In this document: positions 1 to 11,900 of the stretch, piece after piece | Position numbering within the stretch: the stretch's first letter is position 1 | Layout: every line of letters starts with the position of its first letter | Source of the DNA: Artemisia argyi | Lineage: Eukaryota > Streptophyta > Magnoliopsida > Asterales > Asteraceae | Direction of reading: 5' to 3' | DNA length: 64,000 nt | NCBI GenBank assembly: GCA_030686995.1 | Contig: CM060694.1 | Coordinates: 96,209,844 to 96,273,843 of the forward strand | The notes under the pieces: model-generated | The model's input: only the letters and a program-made list of their open reading frames with translations | Databases searched by the model: none | Told to the model about the DNA's origin: nothing | Translations under genes and position numbers: made by a program

Positions 1-2
1 TT

Positions 3-2226
3 GTGAATGGTACCTACTTTCACATGGATCGCTTTCAAACACTTCTCTCAGAATCATCATCACCACTTCTGCCAATTTCTCCTCACAATGCATTGGAAAG
101 ATCCATCACTTCCAACAAAGAAGCAAAACCCTTCAATACTACTTACGATATAGATGATAGTGAGCAAACACTTATTGAAGATCTGGTCAAACTTGGCAAT
201 GATCTTTAGGGATACACTCTCAATGACAAAAGCAACAACAATATCAGTGATACCTTTGATTGCTCAAGTAGCCATCTCAAGTGTAAGACTCGTGACTCTG
301 AATATTATAAGAAGAAAATGGAAACTACTCTAATGATTGAATCAGACTGTGAGATTGAAAAAGAATTGTTTGAATTCATGGTAGACACGAAAGATGATGA
401 AGAAGAGACAATTGGACCAAGCATGGCATTTATGGCACACGTTGAAGATGTGGAAGGTATGGACACAACAATGGATGATGTTTTTGAAGCTCAAGAAGAG
501 CATGCAACTCCAAGCTATGACACTGATTCTAAAGAAGATGACACTCTTGTCAACAAGGTACACACATCAGATGCTTGTGATAATGATGATCTCGATGAAT
601 TCATACATGGTCACATTCGTACCACTAGTAAGATAACTAGAGTTAACATAAGTGGTGAAACATCTACAAGTGCTACACCTAAGTTATCTATTATTAGTAC
701 CAATTGCAATCATGCATCAACAAGTCAAGATCATGTTGATATGGTTCAAAACTATGCCACTATTCAATCTCAAATTCAAAATCATGCTAACTTGATAAAA
801 CAAGAACAAGATAAAAGTGCTTCTTTAGAAAAGAAAATCAAGGACATGTTTTATGAAGAGCAGTCTGAGCGGCCACTAGTGCTTAAACGTCAAATTCAAG
901 ATTTAAACAATGAGATTTTTATTCTCAAAAGAAATATTTCCAGTTTTGAAAATATCAAAAAGAATCTTGAAAACGAAGTTTTAAAACTTAAAGAAGAAAA
1001 AGCTAATTGTATTCACCGATCAACTAAAGCTGAAACTAAACTTCGCACTACCAATCAGACTCCTCAGACTATGTACATGTTACTCCCCAAACCAGATTTA
1101 GTCATGGACCTAAAACAAGGCCTTGGTTACACTAAACCATCTTATTTTGACATGGTTAAATGTCAAACACCAAGTTTGTATAATGTTGATTACATGAGAC
1201 GTGATACCTTCAAAAATTACATGTTTGTTCCTAATGACATCTCTAAAGAGTAAATCCAAAAACGTTTAAAGGTCAATCAAAAGAAAACCAATTTCTCCTA
1301 CTTTAGTGCCGATTACGGTTTGATTAATATGGAAAATGCTCTTTTACGAAAACCAACAAATGTTAAAAAACAAGAGGATCAGACTTCTGTAACACCATAT
1401 GATTCTAGCAGATATGAGAGTTTAGCAAGAAAAACCTTTTGTCATCTCAGAAATTAAATAAGTGGATCATTATCTATTATTCATGGGAAGCAAGAGTTTC
1501 AAATGGATGAAACTGTGAGATCTAATTCTTATGAAATAGATGTCTTAAGGGAAGTTAAGAAACAGATAAAAACATTTTATCGAGCCTCTCGAGAATAAAA
1601 TTAAGGATAAACTTAAAGTCTTTGAAGAGGCATTGATGTCTGAAATGCAAAATGATTTAAAACATGTCACATCTCTTGAAGATGAATATGACCTCCTTAG
1701 CTTAAACTCGGACATTCAAAAGGAATATTTACTAAATCAAATGGAATCAATCAAACCACAATTTGCTCTAAATGAAGAGAAAATTGAGATTTTGGAGAAT
1801 AAACAAACATTTTTGGAAATAGAAAACCTTTTACTCAGAGAGAATCTGAAAGAATGTTTGCAAAAGAACGTTGAGTTGAATGAGGAACTGTCTTGTCGTA
1901 ATGCCAAATTTGAAAACTCTTTTGCTAAACTTGTAAAACAATCTTTAATGTTTGAAGCAAATTGGCAAAGAAAAATTGAAGAAAACAAATACGACATGCT
2001 TTCCCACAAAAATTCATTGAAAATAATCTTAAAAGAGAACGAGGAACTCAAATCTAAAGTGCTTGATTTGATGAAAACCAAGAATCATGAGTCTACTCCT
2101 AAACGCCTGTTGGAAAATCAAAATTTCTCATATTTTTTGAACCAACCTAATTTTTTGGCATCTCATAAACAAAAAGCTCATATTCTTAAGCCAAAAAAAA
2201 AGAAGATTTATCTAATCCTTAAGTAA
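3..2226 (+). pseudogene. Copia-1 gag C-terminal region, degenerate
   Basis: Open segments at 3-209, 318-1253 (311 aa) and 1633-2226 (197 aa) read in the same direction and are separated by stops and frameshifts. The 318-1253 segment opens with an acidic stretch and then has a Lys/Glu-rich heptad-like stretch from about residue 150 to 240, most likely coiled coil. The 1633-2226 segment is almost wholly Lys/Glu/Leu-rich helix. This matches the long spacer between the gag zinc knuckle and protease in Asteraceae Copia elements. The knuckle itself is not visible and probably lies upstream or is lost: the 'CKTRDSEYYKKKM' stretch near 283-320 resembles what usually follows it. No function is expected from this copy. 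Confidence 0.7.
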
Positions 2227-3080
2227 ATGCTCCTGGTATGTATCACATTGCATCTACTTCTTATGGTTTAACAAAAAATTAGAAATAGCTAGGAAGCAAG
2301 CATTGCTTAGTCAGGATATGCCTCTAGATGCACTAGTGTGTTCTTTGACTCCTACCCCTATAGAAAAGAAACCCAAAGGTTCAAAGAAACACAAGAACCA
2401 TAAGAAACAGAAATTAGTTCAATATGATTAATCTACAAAATCTCCTAATGCAGATTTGCTTTTTGATCCAGGTTTAGAAACTACTTGTAGCAGGGAGAGA
2501 CCACTTAAGACATATGCTTTGAATAGTAGAGCCTCTCAGCCTCAAGTTGTAGAAAAACCTAGATTTTTTAAAGCTTTCAATAAAAAACGCTCTAAGCGAA
2601 TGGATGACTGTAAAAACTTAAATATGCATGGATCTATTGCTTCTAATAACATGAATGCTAGTTTTAATTCTGTTCATTATAATTCTGCTTCTGATAAATG
2701 TGTGCATGCTAATTTGAATTGTGAAAACATGAATGACAACACCACTAGGTACATCGAATTTAAGAAACACTAAGCATAGAGAAAAACAGGCATGGATCTC
2801 AATGGGTAAAAAATTTGAGCATTCTAACTCACACCCTAGATCTTGCTTAAAGTGGATTCCCACAGGAAGAGTGTTTAAACACGTAGGCTATAGGTGGCAA
2901 CCAGTTAAGAAGCAACCAGCACCTACAGTCTTCATTAGAAAAATTCAATCCATTAGGTGTGCATTCTATACTGTCTAACTATGTGGAACCACTTTATCAG
3001 CGGATTCCAAATTTTATGTTTTTTGCTTTGATGTGCAGCTTGTCCAAGTGTGCCTCTGGTACCTCGACTCGGGGTGCAGC
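2227..3080 (+). pseudogene. Copia-1 gag-protease junction, ends in the protease DSG motif
   Basis: Broken frames at 2456-2773 and 2733-2978 carry the basic, Trp/Pro-containing stretch that precedes Copia protease (WIPTGRVFKHVGYRW near 2855-2900). At 3051-3080 the frame reads CLWYLDSGCS, which contains the aspartic protease DSG active-site motif. The reading frame is cut exactly after the Ser codon ending at 3080 by LARD-1. The remainder of the motif (RHMT) resumes at 13148 after the duplicated gcagc. The protease is interrupted and preceded by stops, so it is inactive here. Confidence 0.8.
3076..3080. repeat. Target site duplication of LARD-1, left copy (gcagc)
   Basis: gcagc directly before the LTR start and again at 13143-13147 directly after the right LTR. 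Removing one copy plus the element restores the Copia protease reading frame. Confidence 0.95.
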
Positions 3081-4372
3081 TATAACACCCCGTAAAATTT
3101 TCCTACGATTAACACATTACCATAACATAGATTAACCATTTTTACCCATGATTTTTTTTTAATATATATAGTTATCAATTGTAACGTTATTCACTTTTTA
3201 CTTTGGAACGATATTTACACATGAACCTTGATAAACTTAAAACGTTTATATTTAATAAATATATGTTTCGGTAATTAACCAAATACGTGTTATATATTTC
3301 CCGAGTTTACGGAAAATTTATCCTAATTACTCACTAAACACAATGGGCCATGGCCCATTGCTCATTTCAATCCAAACGCACCCTTTTAAATACTTTTTGG
3401 ACCTATCGTGGGCTACAAAACTAACTGAACCGTTGATATTCATTTGTTATGGTCGACACATAATACGAACCAACCCTTGGAGACATACATACAATCGACC
3501 ACATACAAACTCTCAAACCAACTAACATTTACCTCTTACACACAAGCCCACCAAATAAGACCAAGCGCACACTTATATTATTTTTCTTTCTTTTCTTTGT
3601 TTCGAGCCGCGACGTACATATACTTTGGCTCGCTTATGCTTAATTTCGACACACAACATGGCTATTTTATTTTACCACTCCGTTGCCTTCCTAGCTGACA
3701 ACCAAAAATGACAAAGATCATCGAACATCTCGCTCATTTACTGTATGAGCCAGTGCCCTATTGAAGACCCCAACACACCTTGAGTAAGTTTCATATAACT
3801 GATCACAGGTCCAAACGACCCTTATACCTTTTCTTTTCTTTCTGTTCCAGTCAAAACCAAGTGCACCCTTGGTATATTTTTTCTCCTTCTATTTTCCAGC
3901 CACGACTAGGCTCACAAACCACCCCATACTCCTTGATTTCGACACACAACCTATATATAACCTTGTATTTACTAATTAATCACCTAACATAGAATCAAGA
4001 ATGATAAACTTGGTAACCACCCTCACTCGTTCACTGCCCCAGAAACGACCCAAATGAACCTGGAAGGATCACTTAAAATGGTGAAATGTGTCATAAGCTT
4101 TCTATCAGCCACCCTTGCTCCCCAATAATCACAAAACATTGTGCCAACTGTAAGGAACATTCAGCCACAAACCCTACACATTCCCTTGCTCATGATTGTT
4201 GTTAAATCTCGATTGGTTACTATTGGAGGCAACCTGCAAATGGCAGCTCGTCATTCACACCTTCGCCCTCCCTCGCTTGATACTACCTTAGATATAACCT
4301 AGGAGAAACCATGTGCATGTCTTACACCACCTCTCTGCTCCATTTCACCACTTGATCATTTCACCAACTCGT

Positions 4373-4382
4373 GTATATAAGG
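4373..4382 (+). promoter_or_regulatory. Predicted TATA box of LARD-1 5' LTR
   Basis: GTATATAAGG follows a pyrimidine-rich stretch, with a CA-rich leader starting about 30 nt downstream. The same motif is at 10233-10242 in the other LTR. This places U3 at about 1.3 kb and R-U5 at about 2.9 kb. Inference from sequence only. Confidence 0.6.
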
Positions 4383-5364
4383 AAACATGCAATCAGATTA
4401 CTAACACACAAACACAACTTGTTTACTTCTTTGCTACTGCCCACGAGGAAGGGAAACAAGCATATAGAAGCCATGCATCACAAACTAAAAACAAAACACA
4501 AACACTTCATCCTACTTGCTCTTGTTGTTCCTGTCGTGAAAAGAAGAAGAAACCATGCGAGTCGACCGTTACACTCACAAAACTATCACCTTTCAATATT
4601 ATTCTAAGCCCTTCCTTTACTGTGGTGTGTACGAGAGTTTTGGCCAAGATCCCAAGAGTTTTATGCCGTGCATAGGATCTTTGGAATGAAGCTCTCCTTT
4701 ACTTGGCAAGCTGTGATACAAGTAGCACCAACTCTCTGCCCATGAGTAGTCTCCATGTCGTGTTTTGGACCACACTTCTTGGCATGGTAAGTCTCCTCTA
4801 CTCTCTTCATAGGTATATAATCACTCTAATTGGCACCCTTAATTTAAGAACTCTGGAAATCAATCTTGGATTTAAATGTGGCATCCTATTTTTTTTCTTG
4901 CGTGGCTATGCATGAGGTGGCACAATAATATGTAACTAGTAATATAACGTATCATTATACATAAAGTTCTTGTATGGCCATAACTGAGAAACATGAATAT
5001 AAACAACACTTAAGTTTTGGCTCTCATAGCTAAGTGCTTATCAACTTAAAAACCACCATATAATACTCGACTATAAAAAAATTCAGTAAACTTTTGGTCA
5101 CATTTGGAAATATGAGTTGAGTAAACTCAAAGGGGTTGAGACATATTTTAAGCTTATCTGGGCTCTTGTTTGTAAACATTGCACTTTTCAAATGCTTAGT
5201 ATCTTATGTATTTATGGCATGGTGAACTGAAATGGAAGAAATGAACATCGAAACTTATTTTGAAATACCTTTATGCATGCAATATACTAGGAAAGATTTA
5301 ACCAAATCTAACACAGATTCGAAATACTATATAAACGAAACGTGTGGTATTAAAACACAATAAG

Positions 5365-5437
5365 TAGAATTGCTCAGTTGGGTAGGCACATGGTTGCTGA
5401 GCAAGATGTCTTGAGTTTGAGCCTAGGCAAAGCCATT
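5365..5437 (+). ncRNA. tRNA-like unit with A-box and B-box in LARD-1 5' LTR
   Basis: TTGCTCAGTTGG (5370-5381) is one base off the Pol III A-box consensus. GAGTTTGAGCC (5413-5423) is a B-box with one change, and the right LTR has the better form GAGTTCGAGCC (11274-11284). The boxes start 43 nt apart, as in a tRNA gene, and a run of seven T follows the unit (about 5436-5442). T-arm pairing is poor and no CCA is encoded, so this is not a functional tRNA gene. It could be a tRNA pseudogene or a SINE head fixed in the LTR. Confidence 0.55.
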
Positions 5438-6238
5438 TTTTTACTTTTATTTGATATTCTTACAACTTTTGCCCTATGACAGTTTCAGCCCTCAACATTT
5501 GATAACTTGACAACTTACTTAGAAACTTTAATAAGTTTTATAACTTATATTAATATTTACGTTTATAACCCCAAACTTTGAACCACTTATCATTTTCTTA
5601 AAAACTTTTGTATGGTTGTAAACATATTTATTTTGGACTAAGTGCGAAAATCATTTTGATGTTAAAAGAGTAACGATGGCATAGCTTAAAAGTTTATATA
5701 ACAACTTAATTTCCAATTGACAAATTTATATTTTATGACTATATCATAAAAACATATAACGAGACCTATATTTTTAGACGATAATGAAGTGTTAAATACG
5801 AATAACTATATATTTCTGAATATATATAATTTATAACGTAAATTATATAACTTGACGTTATTATCGGTTAACTTGAACACACGTTAAGAAATGATTATTC
5901 ATACAATAAAACTCATCGATTCACTTAACCAGGCATAAAATTACTATAATTCACCAATACATAACATAAATTCATGACGAAGAATATAAAATAATAAACA
6001 ATACTTATGCATAAAGACAAGTTATATTGTATATAACTTTGCTCTTGAACCATTAAGCGTTTTGCCACGCAAGTCACCTCTGCCACAAGAAATCATTTTG
6101 TCATCTAACACTATTCAAATCACGATTCTCGATAAGTCGAACTTATCTCGGACTTCCATATTATTCAGGTTATTCTGTGAAATCATTTTCCATTCTACCT
6201 CTGACATTACGTTATCTTCTGTCTACCATTCCACCAAG

Positions 6239-7008
6239 GTGAGTCATAGCCCCTACTCTTACTTGTTTTACAATGGTTTATAAACATTTTTGGGGGAGAT
6301 ACATGCTTAACTACTGTTTTACTTTACAAGTGTTCATTAACTAAATACATGACTGTATTTCATATAAACTTTACTGGTTTACACACTTTATTATCTCATA
6401 AGGAAATACCTGCTATAGACATGATTACAAGCGATTTTCCAACGATATGCTATATTTGATCTCTATTGCCTAAGTATCTATTACCAAAAGTCCCTCGATC
6501 ATGCGCCTTAATCACTTGTAGGGTGAACGTAAATAATTGTGGATAGATCTATTAGGGATTGACAATCCCCATTTGGTCGCTAGAGGAAAGCCACCAAATG
6601 CACTTTATTTGACTTCATAGGTTACTGGTAAATACCTATCTTGAGGGCCACTGTTTTACATCATTATTATGGATAATTTTGATGCCTGTTAATCGTTGAG
6701 TGTCATGAGCTTAGGGCAAGAGAACGGTAATAATATAGCACTACTATGACTGATGTTAAGGGCGTACGATGTTGTAGCCCTCTGTTTTATTAAACTACGA
6801 GATTGTGCTCACTATATAGCAGGAAAAACTATTAATAATTGGCAAACGAACTACTATTTTGGTGTTGGCCCGGTGAAGGGCAAACCAACGGATTGATTTG
6901 TATTGAATTGATAAGGAAATCACTCATTTTCTAATTAACGATTTAAACTATAAACTCTATGAACTCACCAACCTTTGTGTTGACACTTTTAGCATGTGTT
7001 TATCTCAG
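6239..7008 (+). other. Candidate LTR intron in LARD-1 5' LTR (770 bp)
   Basis: The donor is CCAAG|GTGAGT, followed by TAGCCCC. The acceptor is TTTATCTCAG|GT, preceded by GTGTTGAC and a CTCACCAAC branch-like stretch. The same boundary signals bracket a shorter segment in LARD-2 LTRs and in the 49-60 kb element. The matching segment in the right LTR is 12096-12866. Splicing is inferred, not shown. Confidence 0.45.
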
Positions 7009-7307
7009 GTAACTAAACAAGAAGGAACTTGAAGGCACAGAGTGGGCTTGTAACCCGGCATGGGCTTAAATAAACGTTTTGACACATTTCAAATAAACTT
7101 GTTGTTTAAATTATGAAACATCTTGATGTCTCGAATATTTGGTATTTTGAATGAATTAAACTTTAAAGCGTCAATTTTGTGTCGTTTTCTATGATTGTGA
7201 TAAAGATCCTCGAAGTAACACCCAAAAAGTCTTCCGCTGACATTTTAAGTCTTCCGCTAACATTTTAAGTCTTCCGCTGACGTGATGATTTTGGGGGTGT
7301 TACAGAT

Positions 7308-7319
7308 TGGCATCAGAGC
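7308..7319 (+). promoter_or_regulatory. Primer binding site of LARD-1 (tRNA-iMet type)
   Basis: TGGCATCAGAGC lies three bases after the LTR end and differs from the standard initiator-Met PBS TGGTATCAGAGC at one position. Confidence 0.85.
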
Positions 7320-7604
7320 TACAGTTATAGAGAACCAAGTGTTTTGAACATTGGACTATAACTACACGTTTAAAATGGACCACTTTTACAAAATACCACC
7401 TTATGCCCTCCGTGCCTACGCGTTTCCAACATCTGGTAGAGACATTACTTTTACATGATTTCTTATATATGTTAACATGTTATGATTATGCTAATGACTT
7501 ATATTTACTAATCGGGATTATTATAAATACCGTGTCTTCATATTTCCGTCCGCCAGACGATTATATGACTTTTAGATAGTTTATGCTACAAAAACACTCT
7601 AGTA

Positions 7605-7608
<4 letters not shown>

Positions 7609-7701
<93 letters not shown>
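7609..7701. repeat. (TA)n microsatellite, about 93 bp
   Basis: An uninterrupted TA dinucleotide run inside LARD-1 internal DNA. It is absent from the homologous place in LARD-2. Confidence 0.97.
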
Positions 7702-7703
<2 letters not shown>

Positions 7704-7861
7704 TCCCCCAACTATTTTGAGTACTATACCAATCCTCCTTAATTATCTCGCTCTCATCTTTATAGATGCTTATGACATACTTTTTTTGTACTCTCGGAAA
7801 ATTTGCGCATTACCTTGTCGATCAGTATGGGTGTTGAGTCAGAAATTCTTAAGTAGGATGA

Positions 7862-7923
7862 TTTACAATGTCTTTATTTGAATGGATTGGGACGCCTTTT
7901 TATTGAAATAAAGAAATTGTAAA
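7862..7923 (+). other. Hairpin A of LARD-1 internal region
   Basis: Arms 7862-7879 and 7906-7923 are complementary at 17 of 18 positions. The 26-nt loop contains TTGGGACGCC. The LARD-2 counterpart (19152-19213) keeps the loop, but its left arm is shortened. Confidence 0.75.
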
Positions 7924-7940
7924 CCGCCGAACCATAAGTT

Positions 7941-7996
7941 TATACTTCGTTATTTACATCGTTTGGGACGCTTCTCTATGTAAATAACGAATTATA
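7941..7996 (+). other. Hairpin B of LARD-1 internal region
   Basis: Arms 7941-7959 and 7978-7996 are complementary at 18 of 19 positions. The 18-nt loop again contains TTGGGACGC. It lies 17 nt after hairpin A. The LARD-2 counterpart is near 19231-19285, with loop TTGGGATGC and three arm mismatches. Confidence 0.75.
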
Positions 7997-8679
7997 AATA
8001 AGTGGGCTTAATTGTGTCTGAAATGGCATGCGTATGAAATCAGGGATCACTAGGTTCATAAAACACTAAAACTTCAGCCAAAGACTCACGATTTCCTCCT
8101 GCGTATGCCTAATTCTAAGGCATTACGGCACAACCACATTTCTTCAATCATGTACTTACTTTTACATTCTGGCGATTTATGAAATCTTTTCACGACATTG
8201 TATGTGATTACAATGGTCTCTCTTACTTCTCCGGCAATAGGAGTGATATAGTAATCTCCGAACCATTCACAACTTTACCTAAAATCCATAAATTCCTCTA
8301 ATAGAAATACAAGATATGGAATTGCTAACGAACAAACAGATTCATCATCTACAAAATCTCGAAACTAAATACCGTGTTGTCACTTAAAACTATATTTAAC
8401 AAGTTTTCTCTTTACAAAAGCAGAAGTTCAGCAACTTTCTCTTCATTCAACAAGTTTCCACTTGAAAACTCTTATTATTAAAAATCTGTTAACAAGCAAC
8501 TAGTTTAACGGGTAGGTTACCCCCCCCCCCCCCCAAAATTTTAACTTGCACGAAACAAAATATTGTGAACCATGTTTATCTTAAAAACATGTTAAAATAA
8601 AAATCTTCAAAATGGAATTGTTTCTTAAGTCAAGTAAATCAAAAGGAATTGAACATAAGACAACGTAAGTAGTTAGAAC

Positions 8680-8860
8680 TACTCAACAATTACGACTATG
8701 AGAACTGCTATCATCAAGGAAGAAGCTAATGTAGTAGTAGATACGTTAAGCTAGAAAGAAAAATTATAAAGAAGAAGCTAATGTAGTAGTAGATACGTTA
8801 AGCTCGAAAGAAAATTTTTAAAACCGCTCAGGAGTTAGATCGTTAGAAATGACTATTTGT
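8680..8860 (+). pseudogene. Remnant of Tekay-type RNase H, with an internal duplication
   Basis: The stretch from about 8690 reads YDYENCYHQG, then after a 1-nt shift ANVVVDTLSS (8780-8809). This recalls the YDCEI.YHPGK.ANVVADALS region at the end of the RNase H domain of Tekay chromoviruses. The GCTAATGTAGTAGTAGAT segment occurs twice in tandem (starting about 8727 and 8780, period 53 bp). Downstream, KPLR and MTI-like residues (8820-8860) fit the linker that follows RNase H. This is direct evidence that LARD-1 descends from an autonomous Gypsy/Tekay element by internal loss. Confidence 0.65.
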
Positions 8861-8905
8861 TCACCCTTTCCACTCACCTTTACAGCTACCTTATCTTAGA
8901 ATCCC

Positions 8906-8935
8906 GGGACGAGATTCCGTTTAACGGGTAGGTAA
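8906..8935 (+). promoter_or_regulatory. Polypurine-tract region of LARD-1
   Basis: GGGACGAGATTCC followed by AACGGGTAGGTAA immediately precedes the right LTR. The same pattern lies before the LARD-2 right LTR (19598-19627) and, on the minus strand, beside the 49-60 kb element's 3' LTR (51988-52016). Confidence 0.7.
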
Positions 8936-11900
8936 TATAACACCCCGTAAAATTTTCCTACGATTAACACATTACCATAACATAGATTAACCATTTTTAC
9001 CCATGATTTTTTTTTTTTTTAATATATATAGTTATCAATTGTAACGTTATTCACTTTTTACTTTGGAACGATATTTACACATGAACCTTGATAAACTTAA
9101 AACGTTTATATTTAATAAATATATGTTTCGGTAATTAACCAAATACGTGTTATATATTTCCCGAGTTTACGGAAAATTTATCCTAATTACTCACTAAACA
9201 CAATGGGCCATGGCCCATTGCTCATTTCAATCCAAACGCACCCTTTTAAATACTTTTTGGACCTATCGTGGGCTACAAAACTAACTGAACCGTTGATATT
9301 CATTTGTTATGGTCGACACATAATACGAACCAACCCATAGAGACATACATACAATCGACCACATACAAACTCTCAAACCAACTAACATTTACCTCTTACA
9401 CACAAGCCCACCAAATAAGACCAAGCGCACACTTAAATTATTTTTCTTTCTTTTCTTTGTTTCGAGCCGCGACGTACATATACTTTGGCTCACTTATGCT
9501 TAATTTCGACACACAACATGGCTATTTTATTTTACCACTCCGTTGCCTTCCTAGCTGACAACCAAAAATGACAAAGATCATCGAACATCTCGCTCATTTA
9601 CTGTATGAGCCAGTGCCCTATTGAAGACCCCAACACACCTTGAGTAAGTTTCATATAACTGATCACAGGTCCAAACGACCCTTATACCTTTTCTTTTCTT
9701 TCTGTTCCAGTCAAAACCAAGTGCACCCTTGGTATATTTTTTCTCCTTCTATTTTCCAGCCACGACTAGGCTCACAAACCACCCCATACTCCTTGATTTC
9801 GACACACAACCTATATATAACCTTGTATTCACTAATTAATCACCTAACATAGAATCAAGAATGATAAACTTGGTAACCTCCCTCACTCGTTCACTGCCCC
9901 AGAAACGACCCAAATGAACCTGGAAGGATCACTTAAAATGGTGAAATGTGTCATAAGCTTTCTATCAGCCACCCTTGCTCCCCAATCATCACAAAACATT
10001 GTGCCAACTGTAAGGAACATTCAGTCACAAACCCTACACATTCCCTTGCTCATGATTGTTGTTAAATCTCGATTGGTTACTGTTGGAGGCAACCTGCAAA
10101 TGGCAGCTCGTCATTCACACCTTCGCCCTCCCTCGCTTGATACTACCTTAGATATAACCTAGGAGAAACCATGTGCATGTCTTACACCACCTCTCTGCTC
10201 CATTTCACCACTTGATCATTTCACCAACTCGTGTATATAAGGAAACATGCAATCAGATTACTAACACACAAACACAACTTGTTTACTTCTTTGCTACTGC
10301 CCACGAGGAAGGGAAACAAACATATAGAAGCCATGCATCACAAACTAAAAACAAAACACAAACACTTCATCCTATTTGCTCTTGTTGTTCCTGTCGTGAA
10401 AAGAAGAAGAAACCATGCGAGTCGACCGTTACACTCACAAAACTATCACCTTTCAATATTATTCTAAGCCCTTCCTTTACTGTGGTGTGTACGAGAGTTT
10501 TGGCCAAGATCCCAAGAGTTTTATGCCATGCATAGGATCTTTGGAATGAAGCTCTCCTTTACTTGGCAAGCCGTGATACAAGTAGCACCAACTCTCTGCC
10601 CATGACTAGTCTCCATGTCGTGTTTTGGACCACACTTCTTGGCATGGTAAGTCTCCTCTACTCTCTTCATAGGTATATAATCACTCTAATTGGCACCCTT
10701 AATTTAAGAACTCTGGAAATCAATCTTGGATTTAAGTGTGGCATCTTATTTTTTTTTCTTGCGTGGCTATGCATGAGGTGGCACAATAATATGTAACTAG
10801 TAATATAACGTATCATTATACATAAAGTTCTTGTATGGCCATAACTGAGAAACATGAATATAAACAACACTTAAGTTTTGGCTCTCATAGCTAAGTGCTT
10901 ATCAACTTAAAAACCACCATATAATACTCGACTATAAAAAAATTCAGTAAACTTTTGGTCACATTTGGAAATATGAGTTGAATAAACTCAAAGGGGTCGA
11001 GACATATTTTAAGCTTATCTGGGCTCTTGTATGTAAACATTGCACTTTTCAAAGGCTTAGTATCTTATGTATTTATGGCATGGTGAACTGAATTGGAAGA
11101 AATGAACATCGAAACTTATTTTGAAATACCTTTATGCATGCAATATACTAGGAAAGATTTAACCAAATCTAACACAGATTCGAAATACTATATAAACGAA
11201 ACGTGTGGTATTAAAACACAATAAGTAGAATTGCTCAGTTGGGTAGGCACATGGTTCCTGAGCAAGATGTCTTGAGTTCGAGCCTAGGCAAAGCCATTTT
11301 TTTACTTTTATTTGATATTCTTACAACTTTTGCCCTATGACAGTTTCAGCCCTCAACATTTGATAACTTGACAACTTACTTAAAAACTTTAATAAGTTTT
11401 ATAACTTATATTAATATTTACGTTTATAACCCCAAACTTTGAACCACTTATCATTTTCTTAAAAACTTTTGTAAGGTTGTAAACATATTTATTTTGGACT
11501 AAGTACGAAAATCATTTTGATGTTAAAAGAGTAACGATGGCATAGCTTAAAAGTTTATATAACAACTTAATTTCCAATTGACAAATTTATATTTTATGAC
11601 TATATCATAAAAACATATAACGAGACCTATATTTTTAGACGATAAGTGTTAAATACAAATAACTATATATTTCTGAATATATATAATTTATAACGTAAAT
11701 TATATAACTTGACGTTATTATCGGTTAACTTGAACACACGTTAAGAAATGATTATTCATACAATAAAACTCATCGATTCACTTAACCAGGCATAAAATTA
11801 CTATAATTCACAAATACATAACATAAATTCATGACGAAGAATATAAAATAATAAACGATACTTATGCATAAAGACAAGTTATATTGTATATAACTTTGCT

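Larger units (their letters stand above)
3081..7304 (+). repeat. LARD-1 5' LTR (4224 bp)
   Basis: Direct repeat of 8936-13142. It contains a TATA box (4373-4382), a tRNA-like unit (about 5365-5437), a candidate intron (6239-7008) and, near its end, three copies of a 20-bp unit around CTTCCGCTGACATTTTAAGT (7228-7290). The right LTR has only two copies of that unit, which accounts for most of the length difference. Short ORFs inside (3343-3525, 4313-4675, 6062-6283) have no recognisable product. Confidence 0.93.
7305..8935 (+). other. LARD-1 internal region (1.63 kb), non-coding
   Basis: Holds the PBS (7308-7319), a (TA)n tract (7609-7701), two hairpins (7862-7996), a C15 run (8520-8534), a decayed RNase H remnant (about 8680-8860) and the PPT region (8906-8935). 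No gag or pol ORF is present. Blocks around CCAGACGATTAT (near 7555), ATGCCTA...GGCAT (8105) and the hairpins are also found in LARD-2, but in a different order. Confidence 0.85.

Noticed and set aside
4313..4675. 120-aa ORF, repeated almost identically at 10173-10535
   Set aside because: Lies in the LARD-1 LTR across the TATA/leader region. It is duplicated only because the LTR is, and has no domain.
5365..5437. Functional tRNA gene
   Set aside because: A- and B-boxes are present, but arm pairing is poor and the B-box is mutated in one copy, so it is kept only as a tRNA-like unit.
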